64,000 nucleotides of DNA from Symsagittifera roscoffensis (Eukaryota; Xenacoelomorpha; Acoela; Convolutidae): contig NC_087067.1 of the NCBI RefSeq assembly GCF_963678635.1, positions 43,129,829-43,193,828 of the forward strand. The letters run 5' to 3'. The notes below the pieces were generated by a model. The model had not been told where the DNA came from. It was given only the letters and a program-made list of their open reading frames with translations, and searched no databases. This document shows, piece by piece, positions 32,333-44,335 of the stretch (positions within the stretch are counted from its first letter, which is position 1; each line of letters begins with the position of its first letter). The translations under genes were made by a program, and so were the position numbers.

Positions 32333-34494
32333 CTGTTAGGCAGCAGAAAACAAACATTTTGCATATTTTTTTAATGTCAATTGATTACCCTTCTAAATGT
32401 TTAGGTGAATTTGTACTCGTAGGATCAAAGTTTGCTACACTAAACTTCACGGCTACTTTCAAATTTTGAGTGATAATTTTGATCCAATGTGTAAAATTTC
32501 ACCGTTGCTTTTTTTCTTGAGTAGCCAGTGAGTAGGGTGATATTAAGAGGTTAAGGTTATTTTTGGAGAGAAGTTTTTCATAAGGGATGAAAGCGTCTTA
32601 TCATTCAAAAGGATTAAGACTAAAAAATAATAAATTCATCAAACGAAACTAGAAAATTTATTTTCCGACATTTAGTTACAACTAAAACAAAAAGATAAAC
32701 ATGAAAAATTTAACTGAACTTGTTGAAAAAAAAATACAAAAATCAAAAAATTTCTTTCCAAATGGATGTTAATGGTTTAAAAACGAATTATTTGGATAAA
32801 ATGCTCAGAAGCGCATCGTAATGACTCATATTTGAAGAACAAAACTTGGGCTCACAAAACAGTAACCAGTATTTCAATTAATATTGAACACTAAAAATTG
32901 AACTTCTAACAATAAGTGTGCAAACGAATCCTTCTTAATTTCAAATAAATCCAACTTAGACAAGGATAGCCGGTTGCTCTGCAAGTAGCACAGAATCTTC
33001 TGACCATATTCATAGAAAAAAAAACAAAAAAAATGTATTTTTTTTCGTTCTTTTCTTTAAATTAGTGTCCGTTTTAGTGCGTAGTGTGATTTGAAAACTA
33101 TACAATTATACATCCAAATTTTTTTTTTACTGTAATCAAGTTTCTTAGCCGAAAAATTTTAATAAAAATAATTTTCAAATAACAATCGTTACTCAATTGC
33201 TTTACTCGCTCAAAATTGAACTGAAAATCAAAAATTTGAAAGCAGTTTTTCACAACACTAAAACAATTTTTTTAAACGACTGGAAGGGCTGAATCACGAC
33301 TGGGAAGGGCTTCAATGTGGTATATCACTTGACTCGTTCCGATGATTATTTCTGGTACCTGATTTTGCATTAAAAAGAGAAAAGAAACATTTAGACACAC
33401 CCGAATACAAAACTTCTCCCCGTTTTCAACGGTCAGAACAACGGAGATAGCGGTTTGCTGTACAATTAGCACAAAAAGTTTTCACCACCTCGAAAAACGA
33501 AAGAAAAAAAACCACCTTGAAAGAAGCTCTTTTTTGAAATTGTATCATTTGTTTCGTTCACGGTGTGACGAAAAGATCTGAATAACAGAGGAACAGAATT
33601 TAGGTTTATCTGACAACAGTTTTCCAATGAAAACAAAAAGAAAAAAAATGTTGCAAAAAAAATCCGCTTTTTAGTTGCGAAAAAGCGCTTAAAGAAGCTT
33701 AGAAAGCCAATTGTACTGAACAAATTGTTTTAACGGCTCAGATATAAACTTACTACCCTAATAGCAGTCTGCTTGCTTGATTGCTTTCACGACTTTTTAT
33801 AAATTTAAATCGAGTTACGACTGAAAACGCTTAAAATGATATATCACTCGAACCATTTGGCCAATTGTTTGCGGTACTTGATTTGCCGTACAAAAATACA
33901 AAAAAAACAATAACTACCTGTTGATATTGCTGAATAACAACATTAAAAGAATTTTTTGAAATAGTGAAATTGTAATGATGAACAAAGAAAAATAAAACAA
34001 CTTTTTCGTTTTTTTTTGAGCTTTCAGTTTTAAAAAAAGACTTTTTAATAAAACTAGTGAAACTTTTTTTTTTAAAAAACTTGAATGGGTAGCTTTGTTT
34101 TCCCGCTGGCAACTCTATAAATTAAAATCAAATTGCGAAACACAGTCATTCAATTTTTTTTTGCGCAAACTGTACTTTCTTTTCTTCTCAGCAAATTATT
34201 TTGAATAAAAAAATTAAGTTAAACAGCTTCAAGTAAATTAATCGTGATCAAATTTTAAAATTTCTGTCAAAAAAATAATACGCTATTTAAATAAGTGTCG
34301 TTACTATATTCATTGACACTTAATTTTAGAGAAAAAAAAATCGTTTGCAGCGCCGTAGCGACAGCTGCAAACTACTTCGCATCTTTTCATTTCGAAAATA
34401 GCTGGCAGCTTATTGATCGATATACAAATCAATTTTGGAAAGCTGTAAATTTAATTACTTATGCTAGTATTAATTGAGATACTTTTAAACATTT
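32333..34494. other. Intergenic or intronic DNA between the last syntaxin exon and TRPV
   Basis: No gene seen. It contains homopolymer-rich sequence and two copies (33,272-33,480 and about 33,810-33,900, - strand) of the interspersed repeat with a GTACC-AGAAATAATCATCGGAAC core. It also has a copy of the FCATCTA-type phrase at 32,965-33,010. Confidence 0.5.
33272..33480 (-). repeat. Interspersed repeat R1, best copy
   Basis: The minus strand carries TTTTTGTGCTAATTGTACAGC, then a gap, then CAGGTACCAGAAATAATCATC and TGATATACCACATTGAAGCC. The second part recurs at about 33,815-33,895 (-), 39,865-39,945 (-), 42,110-42,290 (+) and 63,751-63,935 (+). The first part recurs at 32,965-33,010 (-), 42,597-42,640 (+) and 45,450-45,500 (+). 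The copies are clearly related but diverged. No coding function is proven. Confidence 0.55.
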
Positions 34495-37431
34495 TTACAG
34501 ATGTACAGTTAGTTCATTTGCTTCATCAACTTCGCTTATGCTACTGAAATTAAACTGACGCGGCGTGAATTGATAATTAGAGTCAGCTATATCATGCATC
34601 GGGGGCGTGTTAATCTCAGAATACTCCGAGTTGTTATTATCCAGCTGGTTTCCGAGCAAAGTACTCGGAGTAGCTTCGGCCATCAAAGTCGACTCATTTT
34701 CAGTCGTCAAAAACGAACGAGCAGTATAAGTTGCGCTTCCCGAACGACAAAATCGATTTACAGAAACTCGGCGTCTCGTTTCTTTCAATTGCTCGATCCG
34801 AAACGGATCCGAACTTCGTTTTTTAGTTCTCAGTGCAAGCTTTTTATTGAAAACAGTCGAATCGTGGACTTTGAAATGACGTTTTCTTAGTTCATATTTT
34901 AAGATTCTCCAGTTGTTCCAAGCTCGATTTCGGCGAAAGGCGTCCGAGTTCTCTCGGATTGACGTCACGACTAATCCGAGCCCTCGCAACGTCGGAAATG
35001 TTGGATCAGCAGTCGATTTAGAGTCTGCATAAACTGCGATCTTTTTCAGCCTATAACTTTTAGACATTTGCGCTTCTAAGAGAAGGATAATTCTTGCCCA
35101 TTGTTTTTTATTCTCCGCTCTAAAACTGAGCAATACTTTTTGGTAAGTTGCACAGACCATCGCGGTCATCAGACATCCGAGCAAAATTGTGACGAGAACC
35201 CCGTGTTGTATGATAACAAGTCGGCCGGCGCTCGGGTAAGCTGAAAGCTCCACGAAGTTCATGTTTATTTCGCCGAACGAAGTATGAACAAGAAACATCA
35301 AAGTATCTCCTAAACGATACAAGTATTCCAAATTAACGTCATTTTGAGGTTCCAATTTAACAAGAGGCTCATCGCCTTCTGTTTCCCCAGACGTTTTCGA
35401 AATGAGTTCCGAAAAAGTTCGGCTGCCTGTATTTTTTGCATCAAGAGAGTTTGCGTTGAATAAGAAAAACAAAATGCAATGGCTTCCGAGAATGACAATG
35501 AAAAATAAAATGATGAGTTTTGTTAAAGTGTTGCGGATCATGTGGTAGTAAATTGTTATGAATGGTCCCAAATGGGAGAAACATCGACAATAGAATAATA
35601 AGTTGCCAAACAGAAGAGGTATACTAGTAGCTAAGCAAATATCTTCTACAAACTTAACGTTTGCAACTCGGGCTATTCCAGCTGTGATTAAAAGTAGACT
35701 TCCCAAATTGGCTGCGAGTTTATCTTTAAATCCAAGTACCATTTTCAGGTATAAAAGAGTTGCAGAAAGGGAAGATTTCCTGGCGCTAACTCTGGCAACG
35801 TTTGTTTGATCATCTCCTGAACTGTTGCGACCTTTTGAAACATGCTTGGATCCTTCGATTAAAATTGCACCCCATTCGAAAGGAATTGAGAATAAGGACC
35901 AGGTGAAAAGTGTTATTTCACATCCAAATTTAATCATGTCGGTCAATTTTTGTTCTCCTTGTTTATTTGGTTGTTCTTCCGAATTTTGAATATTTGATGG
36001 TCTGAAATAAAGCGCCGCTATCAAAATTAGAAGATAAATTACCGATAAAATTAAGTTGAAGCCAAACTTTCTTTTCACATAAGTTTGCCATTTTACTCGA
36101 AGCAAAGAATCGACCAAAGGGTTTCTGTTTATAATATCAGTGTGACCCTTTTTGGACCCCATACATAAAAGATGCAAGCCTGAATTCCAATTAATTGATC
36201 CATCATTACTGTGTATGCTATCAAGTTGGTCGATTAGGTAGGTTTTACTTTCCAAATGACCAAAACTCCATTTCGGTTGCGATCTGGCATCGGCCAAAAC
36301 TTGGAAAGCTTCGTAATAACCCAAATGACAAGCCAGCTGTAAAGGAGTCAGCCCATTTTGATTTTTGATGGAAAGATCTATACGTTTTCGAGGGAGCTTC
36401 AAAGCGTAGTAAAGAAACCTGGGCTTGTTATGAATGACTAGCAAATGTGCCAACGTGTTGCCAAAACAATCTTGAAAGTTAGGATTCGTCCCTTCTTCTT
36501 GGTACAGCTGGTCAAAAATACTGTAATGTTCGAGGCACGCGGCAAATGCCAGAGGGTACTCGCCGAAATACGACTGACCTTGATAATCTGGAAGCAAAAC
36601 TGGTTTTTGCGAGTGAAGTTTTAAAGTCTGTGGGATGAAAAACGTACCACAAGCTCTTGCGTTCACATCAGCGCCGCACTCAATCAGCTTTTCAATGCCA
36701 TTTGAATTCGAATGAGTGATGCAAAAATGAAGACAATTTTGCCCGAAATAGAAATCGCCTTCGTATTTGTCAATAGCCAATTTAGGAAACAATTCAAGTA
36801 AATAGTTTGCAATGGCTAAGTGTTCCGGGGTGTTGATAAAGTAGCAAAAGTGTAAGGGGGTCTCGCCATAGCGACCTCTGTGTTCTAATTTCCAACAAAC
36901 GAGATGAGTTGTCAAGGTCAAAAACGAGTTAAGCTGAAACTCCTCTGAGCTCATGTTTAACTCGTTATCTTCGCGATCTGACATCTTTGTCATGTCACGA
37001 ATCGGTTTGCTTGTTAAGGTCGAAAACTGCCGGCGGCTCGCTTGGAAGTCGCGGCGGTGTTTCGCGCCGAAGTTCTTCACCCATTGCTCGGGCGTGACCA
37101 ATTGACCCTCTCCTTTGTTGTACAAAAACGGGGTAACCAAGTTTCGCAGGTGGTCTACAAACTCCGTCAAGCATATTTTATCGTCCTTCAGTGATAAGTA
37201 GAGATTTAGCAACAAACCGTTACCTTCGCGGTCTATAAGTTGGTGGATTTCGTAGACAGTATCGCTAAAGGTGTTCATTGAATAGTAATACGCTAGATTC
37301 GAACTGTCTTCACTTGAATGAGCGAAAGAAGCAGAGCATAAAAACGTAGGAGGAACATCAGCCTTAGAGGCGCCTGCATCAAAACAAAGCAAGTCTTGCG
37401 TCAAAGTAGATTTACCACCGTTTCGATGCAT
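34495..37431 (-). CDS. TRPV channel, OSM-9/Inactive/Nanchung-like, intronless
   Basis: 978 codons, ATG 37,431, stop TAA at 34,497-34,495. Cytosolic N-terminus to about residue 185, then ankyrin-type repeats at about 188-400 (RYGETPLHFC, FGQNCLHFCI, YFGEYPLAFAACLE, DCFGNTLAHLLV, NGLTPLQLACHLGYYE). Membrane helices: S1 about 456-476, S2 500-525, S3 572-592, S4 597-616, S5 634-660, pore helix and filter 704-724 (LGDTLMFLVHTSFGEIN), S6 738-763. The TRP-helix tryptophan region (KKQWARIILLLE) follows at 774-785, then a long polar C-terminus. TRPV channels of this type pass cations in chemo- and mechanosensory cilia. No intron interrupts it, which is unusual for this family, while the surrounding syntaxin gene has kilobase introns. 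The ATG is the first of the open frame; a shorter start at residue 52 is possible. Confidence 0.95.
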   Translation of the reverse strand: MHRNGGKSTLTQDLLCFDAGASKADVPPTFLCSASFAHSSEDSSNLAYYYSMNTFSDTVYEIHQLIDREGNGLLLNLYLSLKDDKICLTEFVDHLRNLVTPFLYNKGEGQLVTPEQWVKNFGAKHRRDFQASRRQFSTLTSKPIRDMTKMSDREDNELNMSSEEFQLNSFLTLTTHLVCWKLEHRGRYGETPLHFCYFINTPEHLAIANYLLELFPKLAIDKYEGDFYFGQNCLHFCITHSNSNGIEKLIECGADVNARACGTFFIPQTLKLHSQKPVLLPDYQGQSYFGEYPLAFAACLEHYSIFDQLYQEEGTNPNFQDCFGNTLAHLLVIHNKPRFLYYALKLPRKRIDLSIKNQNGLTPLQLACHLGYYEAFQVLADARSQPKWSFGHLESKTYLIDQLDSIHSNDGSINWNSGLHLLCMGSKKGHTDIINRNPLVDSLLRVKWQTYVKRKFGFNLILSVIYLLILIAALYFRPSNIQNSEEQPNKQGEQKLTDMIKFGCEITLFTWSLFSIPFEWGAILIEGSKHVSKGRNSSGDDQTNVARVSARKSSLSATLLYLKMVLGFKDKLAANLGSLLLITAGIARVANVKFVEDICLATSIPLLFGNLLFYCRCFSHLGPFITIYYHMIRNTLTKLIILFFIVILGSHCILFFLFNANSLDAKNTGSRTFSELISKTSGETEGDEPLVKLEPQNDVNLEYLYRLGDTLMFLVHTSFGEINMNFVELSAYPSAGRLVIIQHGVLVTILLGCLMTAMVCATYQKVLLSFRAENKKQWARIILLLEAQMSKSYRLKKIAVYADSKSTADPTFPTLRGLGLVVTSIRENSDAFRRNRAWNNWRILKYELRKRHFKVHDSTVFNKKLALRTKKRSSDPFRIEQLKETRRRVSVNRFCRSGSATYTARSFLTTENESTLMAEATPSTLLGNQLDNNNSEYSEINTPPMHDIADSNYQFTPRQFNFSSISEVDEANELTVHL

Positions 37432-37578
37432 ATTGTCAAAAACTCTGAAGCTCGACTATCGAAAAGTACACTATACAAAACTGCGTAAGCGAAAAATATC
37501 TGAAGCACGTTAGACAATGCAAGCAGAATCGATGACTTGATGATGGTTCTTTAATATGCGTCGAAGCTTCACTGAATA

Positions 37579-37588
37579 CTATATAAAC
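37579..37588 (-). promoter_or_regulatory. Possible TATA box of the TRPV gene
   Basis: GTTTATATAG on the - strand, about 150 bases upstream of the ATG. It would give a 5' untranslated region of about 120 bases. TATA-like strings are common in this AT-rich DNA, so this is a weak call. Confidence 0.3.
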
Positions 37589-38169
37589 AGTGTAAATACT
37601 TTGCAAAAGTATTGTAAATAAAGCACTCTTTTTTGCAGGTTTTCATTAACTTTTTTCAGTGCAAAGATAGAAATCTAGGCCCGACTAAATTACTAAAAAA
37701 GCATGTTGTTAACTTTCGTACGACTCACAAGTTCAGAGCGTTATTTAGCTTGTTGGTCTCAACATAGCGACACATTTCTACGCCTTAAAACGTTTTTTTT
37801 CAGGAACAGGATCTTATTTTATTTCAATTTATACTGTGCCATCTTAGCCAACCATTCAATTTAGCCTATGCCATTTTGATCTTTAGCTATGCCAGATTAT
37901 ACCAGACGTTTGAAAAAGGACCATTTGGTCTAATGACATATTCTCAAGCGTGATAATGGTTTATAAATTGTACCGAAATTTTGTACCTGTCTGATTGTGA
38001 GCCTTAAAACAATTCAGTATGCTTATTTTTAGCCTCAGTCACCAAAATGAAAGAATGGTATTCGATATATGAATAAATTTTTATCCACAAAGCCATGTAT
38101 GATTTTTTCACAAAAGAGTAAAGATTCAAAGTCAGCACAATTTGGACTGATAGAGTTCTCGTGGAAATA

Positions 38170-38700
38170 AACAACCATACAGAGCAACAAGACTGCTCGT
38201 ACTTTCGGGCAAAACCCTGAATGTTTCGACTGCCTTTTAAAGCCAATTAAAAAAACTGTGATTGGCAATTTAAAAAAAAAAATAAAAAAAAAAGGAAACA
38301 AGCGTTTTTTTTTCATTCTTTTTTTTACTTTTATCCCACCACATTGAATATAAAGTACAAAAAGGATGTAATTCAATTATTTTCCCTAATGATAAGATCA
38401 AATGACATGCCTCAATTAAACCTGGAACAACTCAATACGCTACTTACGCGTTTTATAAAATGCAACAAATCGCACTGTAATCATCCCGAATTGGCTAATG
38501 AAGTGTTGTTAAAGCCCACATAACTGTACAGAAAATGAGCGAATGTGTCTAGACAACAAAATCTTTCCAAGGCTATAAAAATTATCCTCCAAAACCATTT
38601 AGTTATAAATTGATAGCTAAGCGTTTAATCAAAAATTGGCTGAACAAAAAACCACGCCGAGCAAAAATAGTCCGTCATTTTTGAAAATTACACCAAAAAC
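38170..38700 (+). repeat. Interspersed repeat R2, copy 1
   Basis: About 500 bases matching 62,295-62,815. It begins CAAGACTGCTCGTA, then CCCTGAATG and CGACTGCCTTTTAA. It ends near CGAGCAAAAATAGTCCGT. Two separate blocks align, with low-complexity sequence between. Confidence 0.6.
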
Positions 38701-40159
38701 TGGCACTGCCTGTTCAAACAGCACACAATGTCCTCCAACCAAATTTTTGTGAAACTATAAAAAGTTTTTCTTCGTATTTGTGTCATTTTTTGGCTTTGAT
38801 TCTGGAAAAATGGACAGAATAATCAAAAGTTTATCACTTCTATTGAATTAATTTTTTTCACATTTAATCTCGGAAAACGGGGGTTCGGGAAAAACGCGTT
38901 ACTTAAGAAACTTTGAATCTAAAGAATCTTAACTTTTCAAAAGAAGCTTTTATAGAGCTAGAAATTAGTTTATCACAGCTTAGTGAGAAGTTTTTCCTCT
39001 GTTAATTTATTTATCTCATCTTAAATTTGACAAAAATTTGGTATCTTTTAACATCAATTGAAATTCGACCGAAGAATTTTATGATATTTTGCTTTCACTA
39101 TCTTACTTTTTAGAGCACAGCTAGGTGCGCAAGAACTCGTAAGCGATGTCAATTGACAGGTTTTCGTAACAACAATATTTTCAGGCTGGAATTATTTTTA
39201 TTAAAGTTCGGATGAAAAAATAAATAAAACAAATTTTTTTCTTAATTTCTGTTTTTTTTTTTACAAAATGGCATAGCATAATGGTAATGAAGTTAAGCTA
39301 AGGAATTACGGCAAAACAAAAACAGCCCAAGAATAACCAGTTGTTGCGCAAAAAAAACCCAGAATACTCCGAGCACATTTAAAAAAAAAAACGGAAATAA
39401 ATTTTTCTTTTTTCCTTTTTTTATCAATTAGTGTCGTTGGTTGTGCGCCGTGTGATGCAAAAGTTATACGATTGTAAAAAAAAACACAAACAAACTTGAG
39501 TTAGGCAATATCTACAATAATTTTTTTGGTGTAAAGAATAACAATAAATGCTTACAAAAAGTTTTCGAAACTAATTGAGAAAAATTTTTGAAATTTCTAA
39601 TTAAGTCGTTTTTTTGCAAGGTATAAAGTAGAGGAAGGTTCCGGAAAAAAATTTTTGGGGTTTTTTGTTGTTTAATTGATTTTTTAATTTAAGACCTACT
39701 CGCTCGCTTACGCTATTTAAACTTTTCGTCATTTAAATGAACTTTTTTTAAATAAGACCTACTCGCTCGCTTTACTCGTTCAAAAATACACGAAAAGTCA
39801 AAAGTGTCAAACTTGTTTTTATCGACACTGGATATTTTTTAAAACTTTTTAGGTTTTTCAAGTCACGAATGAAACTACTTTAGAGTGATATATCACTCGA
39901 TTTATTCCAATAATTATTTGTGGTAAGTCATATTGCAATGAAAGCAAAAAACATAGTAAAAAAATACGTCCGAAGACAAAAATGGAAAGAAAAAGAGCAA
40001 AAAAGCTCACAACATAACTTTTATGATTCGCTAGGGACAACATACAAAACCCTCTTTTGAGACTGATTCTCAAGCGCCACTGCCACTCTTATTGTTTAAA
40101 AGCTCATTTTGAGCTCTAATTCAAAATTGAATAAGCGTGTTATGCAATTATCAATTTAC

Positions 40160-40562
40160 ATTTGATTAAGCATCCTGAGCTTTTTTGCAAATTAAAGGCA
40201 ATCAATTAGCCCTTGTCCTTACTATCATTCGATAAAAGTAAAAACATAGCCAATAGAAAGTTGGAAAGAGTCAATGAACGCAAGTAAACAAAAAAATACT
40301 GACTTGTTTTTTGAAAAAATCTCAACTTTCAAATTCCAGTTTCGAAACTTGTTTTCGTGACTTTTACATTTTTGCTGTTGTTTGTTGGACCTTGATTGTT
40401 CCTAACAAAGGAAACGTCTGAACCTAAATACATCGAAAATCAAACCACAAAAATATATTTGAGCCTGATTAAATTTGGACTTCTCATAAAAAAACGAAGA
40501 AAAAAGCATCGTGACCTATAAAAGAGTCTGATCTACGTTTATCGACTCTTAAAAAACGAGGG
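40160..40562 (+). repeat. Interspersed repeat R3 with terminal hairpin
   Basis: It starts near AAGCATCCTGAGC. Core: AACATAGCCAA-AGTTGGAAAGAG, TCAATGAACGCAAGTAAACA, then a T-rich part, and CAAACCACAAAAA. It ends AAAGAGTC-TGATCTACGTTTATC-GACTCTT, a hairpin with 7-bp arms. Other copies: 43,195-43,530, about 47,205-47,560, 50,830-51,440 (two partial, fused), 52,150-52,580 and 59,300-59,800. The ends are constant, so this is a family of small mobile elements. No coding frame is shared. Confidence 0.6.
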
Positions 40563-40959
40563 AATCCAAAAGCCCTTTCTATTTCGTAAAATGAACAAAA
40601 AAATATATGCAAGTTCAAGATTTTTTTAAAACTAAGACTCTCAAATATCCGCAATCACTGAGTTTCAGATCTTCGTATTGTAAACTCAGAAACAAATCTC
40701 TAAAATTGCAAACAGCATTCAAACGCACTTTCTAAACTGAAAAATTTTTGAACCTGTTCCATTTGCAAAATATTTTATTTCATAATTGAGAATCTTGCTC
40801 AAAACACCATACTCTATTTTCTTACTTCATTTCTTAAGTTCAAAAAATTTCTGAAATCATGATAAACATCTTCTTCTCGAAAACTACAAAAAAATGATCA
40901 GTGGTAATAAGAGGCCTGTAATTAGTACCATCCTTTCACCACAACATAGTGTAGGTTAC

Positions 40960-41590
40960 TGAAAGAATTTGAGCAGTCGTATTTGAAAGCTTCATCTGCG
41001 TTCCCTGTGAGTAAAATGACATCAGCTTGGCATTGGATCAAGAATAAAAAAAAATTTGAATTTTTTTTTAATTCTACGATTATGAAATACTTCGAAAAAT
41101 TATCGTAAAAACCTTTATTTCGGAATTTTAACTAATTGGGCAACCACATTAGGATGTGGTGACAACACCTGCATCTCCTGGTTGGAACCAGACATCAACC
41201 CACCAAAGAGTCATATCTCGGAAAAAAAAAGAAAAAAGAATTTTTTTCAGATTCTGTAACTGCTGAGATTACCATGGCAGCACCCAGCTATAAGGCTGTA
41301 AAATTACAATTTTTTTGAAAATTTTCATCTTTTTTTTGTTGTTTTGCAAAAAGCATAAAAATTTCATATCTCGGAAACTATAAGCACCTGCGCAGCCACA
41401 TTCGCATTCGCATTGGGAGTCGTCAAAACTTGCAAACCCCAACGATGACTTTGAGTTTTAAATCTAAGTTTTACAAAAAATTTTGAAAAAAAAAACGTCA
41501 AATCTCGGAAACTAAATGCAATTGAGCAGTCACTTTTAGAGGCATTGCTTGCAGCCACTGAAAGCATTCCCATGATATCCTATAATAAGC
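40960..41590. repeat. Diverged tandem repeat, period about 150 bp
   Basis: Four to five units share CATATCTCGGAAA (41,211, 41,366, and as CAAATCTCGGAAA at 41,498) and a GCAGYCAC-type phrase before it. Units differ a good deal, so the array is old. Confidence 0.55.
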
Positions 41591-43080
41591 CATTTCCTAT
41601 TCATAATTGATGTCATCCCTAACAGATCCCCACTATTGGGCTGCTAATTTCCAAATGATTGAAATCAACACCGAATTCAAACTTGGAAGCTGAAAAAAAA
41701 TTAGCGTTCAATCTACGATTAAACTTAAGTATGAAAAAAATCTTTCGGTAAACATGCAACAAATACGCTGACCAATCTTAAATTTTGCGAGACAATGAAG
41801 CTTGCATACAAATATGTAACAGATTTATGACACGTTCTCAAGTCGAATGATTAAGAACAACCTTTTTCTTGAAAAAATCATATGAACACTTAAATAACTG
41901 ACTGTTCATTTGGTTGGTTCAGGACTTTTAAAAACCCAAAAACCAGTAAGTATAAAACAAAAATGCTCCAAATTTACTCGAAAAGCAGAATAAGATTTAT
42001 AGCTGCTGTGTCGAATTTCATGTTCCCTATCAAATGACGTACGTCTCACTGTTCTTACCATTGACAATAGATAGTAATGTTTGTCTTCGGAAGTATTTCA
42101 ATTTTTTTCAACGCAAAATCAGGATCCAGAAAAGAATAATCAGAATGAGCTGAGTGATGTATCAATTTAAGGCCCGCTCGATTATGATTCGAACGACATT
42201 AAAAAAACTTTCAGCGTCAAGAGAAATCGGTTGGAATTTTTTATGTTGAGTCTAATTTCGAGCAAATAAAGCAAGCGCGCAGGCTTAGATTAGTCGAAAT
42301 CGTACAATTTAGTCATGTAATTGTAGTTTCACTTGGGTAAAAAAAGATTTTGATGTTTTTTCGCGCCGTTCTTGTAAATGAAAATTTAGAAACATTTTCG
42401 AAATATTTTTTGAAATTTTTGAGGATTTTTATTTTTTTTTTATCATATTTCGAGGAAACTGCTATGGAATATACCTGCTATGGCTAATTTCCTATTAATA
42501 TTGCTTATGCTTTATTCCTAGGCCTTTGTTTAGATGGATTAAAAACTATTCCATTTAAAACAGAAGTAACTGCTGTGTTTACCTTTTTAATTAGGGGTCG
42601 CAACTTTCTGTGCTACTTGCACAGCAACCGACTATTCTGGTTTTTCTTTATTCATTAAAAACGTTTTTTTTTGTAGTATTAAATTATTTTTCATGGGTTA
42701 GTTTTGATCCGTTGTTCCTGTAAGGTTGGGTAGGTTGACATTTGTGCGTAAGGAGAATAGGGAGTACATCGAAGCTATGGTCTCTGAAATTACCTATCAA
42801 ACGATTTTCGAGGCCATCAAAGTCTCTTTCAGCACTGCTTAAATGAGTCCATTTAAGACTTCGACTTCCATATGATTTCAGTCAAAGCGGCCCGAGACAA
42901 AATATCAGAAATATCATTCTCGATGAAACTATTCAACTCTGCAGATCTTCTAGGGGTAGTTATTAATTAGAGGTGAATAAAATACGAAAAGTTAGTAGAA
43001 TGCAGTAGAAAAGTTACAAAATATGATCCAGTCCATGAAATAGTTACGATTTCTTTCTCCACAAGTTTCAACTTTGGGCG

Positions 43081-43158
43081 TTAGGAGAGAAAAATCATGG
43101 CCAGAAGAACTAATAGAATGACGAGAACAACGAGACAGATCAGGATCATGATTTTCTT
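43081..43158 (-). CDS. Alternative last exon 3: canonical TM anchor KKIMI type
   Basis: Acceptor AATGTTTTAG, 26 codons including TAA, phase 0. It encodes KKIMILICLVVLVILL then VLLAMIFLS. It begins like fly and vertebrate syntaxin-1 (KKIMI-I). A possible polyadenylation signal AATAAA lies on this strand at 42,652-42,647, 430 bases downstream. Confidence 0.93.
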   Translation of the reverse strand, partial: KKIMILICLVVLVILLVLLAMIFLS

Positions 43159-44257
43159 CTAAAACATTAAGTCAATCGTGGCTGGAGAATTATCAACTTA
43201 CGTTTCATTAAGCATCCTGCGCTTTTTTTGCAATTTAGTAGTCAAATCATTAGCCCTTTTCCATTACCCCCCCCCCTCTCCCTCCCTAATAGTAAATACA
43301 TAGCTACCAGTTAGTTGGAGAAGAGTCAATGAACGCAAGTAAACAGATAAAATATACTGAATTGTTTTTTAAAACTTTCGAATTTAATAGAAAAAAATAG
43401 ATGGCCTCAGAGCTCTTTAAACTTCTAGAACAATTTAAGATTGACAAAATTAACTGAACTTAAAAAGAAATTAAAAGTCAAACCGCGAAAAAGAAAACAG
43501 TCGCTACGTTCATCGACTCTTTATCGCAGTGTGGGGTTTCATACGTCTTTAGGTAGTAGGCTGGGTTGGGGGTTAAAAAGGGAAAAAGTCGAATTATTAA
43601 TTCATTTCTGTAACTTTTACACTTATGAGAGCTGCCCTATCAAAGGCTATCTTTTTCAGTTTGGCATTTGAGATTTGAGGTAAGCTCTCTCGGTAATTTT
43701 GACTAAAATGACGAACAGCAAGAGTCAGTAATTTTTAAATTTCATTTGATAACATCTGCTATTTCAATTCATTGAAATTATCACGTGCAGAAAACGGTCG
43801 CAGCATGCAATTTGGTTTGAAATTTTTCAACAATCCGTCAATTGTATGTTCATCTACTTACAAATAAGCATGCATTTAGTAGTTTCTTCAAAGCATGCTC
43901 GATATATTTCAATTTCATTACCCGCATAGGAGTATCTTGTCAAGCATCTAACATTGACCTTAGATACGGCAGTTGTACGCTGCGTCTATTAAATATTACC
44001 AAACTGAACAAAATGTCGAGCCTTATGCCGACAAAATAAATTATTTATCCTTTTGAATTAAAATTTCCGATTTGATCAAATAATTATTCTAGCTCTAATG
44101 ACAATTTTTACACTTAATGCTTCAAAATTTACATTTGTGTCAATAACGTTGTGTCGAATGCAAGCTTTGCATCTTATTTTCGTCAATTGGGAGTTTTTAC
44201 AATCAACGCATCCTTCCATCGAAACGTGACATAATTCTTCGTATAAGCATCCAGGTT
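43159..44257. other. Intron between anchor exons 2 and 3
   Basis: No gene. It contains an R3 copy (43,195-43,530), with a run of nine C at 43,268-43,276 inside. Confidence 0.45.
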
Positions 44258-44335
44258 CTAGAACACTGTGAAAATGACGACCAGAGCTACTGCAGAAACA
44301 ATCAGAATCACCACGCCTCCGATCAGGACTTGTTT
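44258..44335 (-). CDS. Alternative last exon 2: TM anchor KQVLI type
   Basis: Acceptor ATGTTTGCAG, 26 codons including TAG, phase 0. It encodes KQVLIGGVVILIVSAV then ALVVIFTVF. The length is the same as the canonical syntaxin-1 last coding exon (78 bases). The juxtamembrane pair is KQ instead of KK, and the helix has two adjacent glycines near its cytosolic end. Confidence 0.88.
   Translation of the reverse strand, partial: KQVLIGGVVILIVSAVALVVIFTVF

Larger units (their letters stand above)
37432..43080. other. Syntaxin intron between TRPV and anchor exon 3
   Basis: No gene found. It holds interspersed repeats at 38,170-38,700 (R2), 40,160-40,562 (R3), 39,865-39,945 and 42,110-42,290 (R1), and a diverged tandem array at 40,960-41,590. 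Confidence 0.5.

Noticed and set aside
34570-34890. 106-codon + strand frame
   Set aside because: Opposite strand of the TRPV C-terminus.
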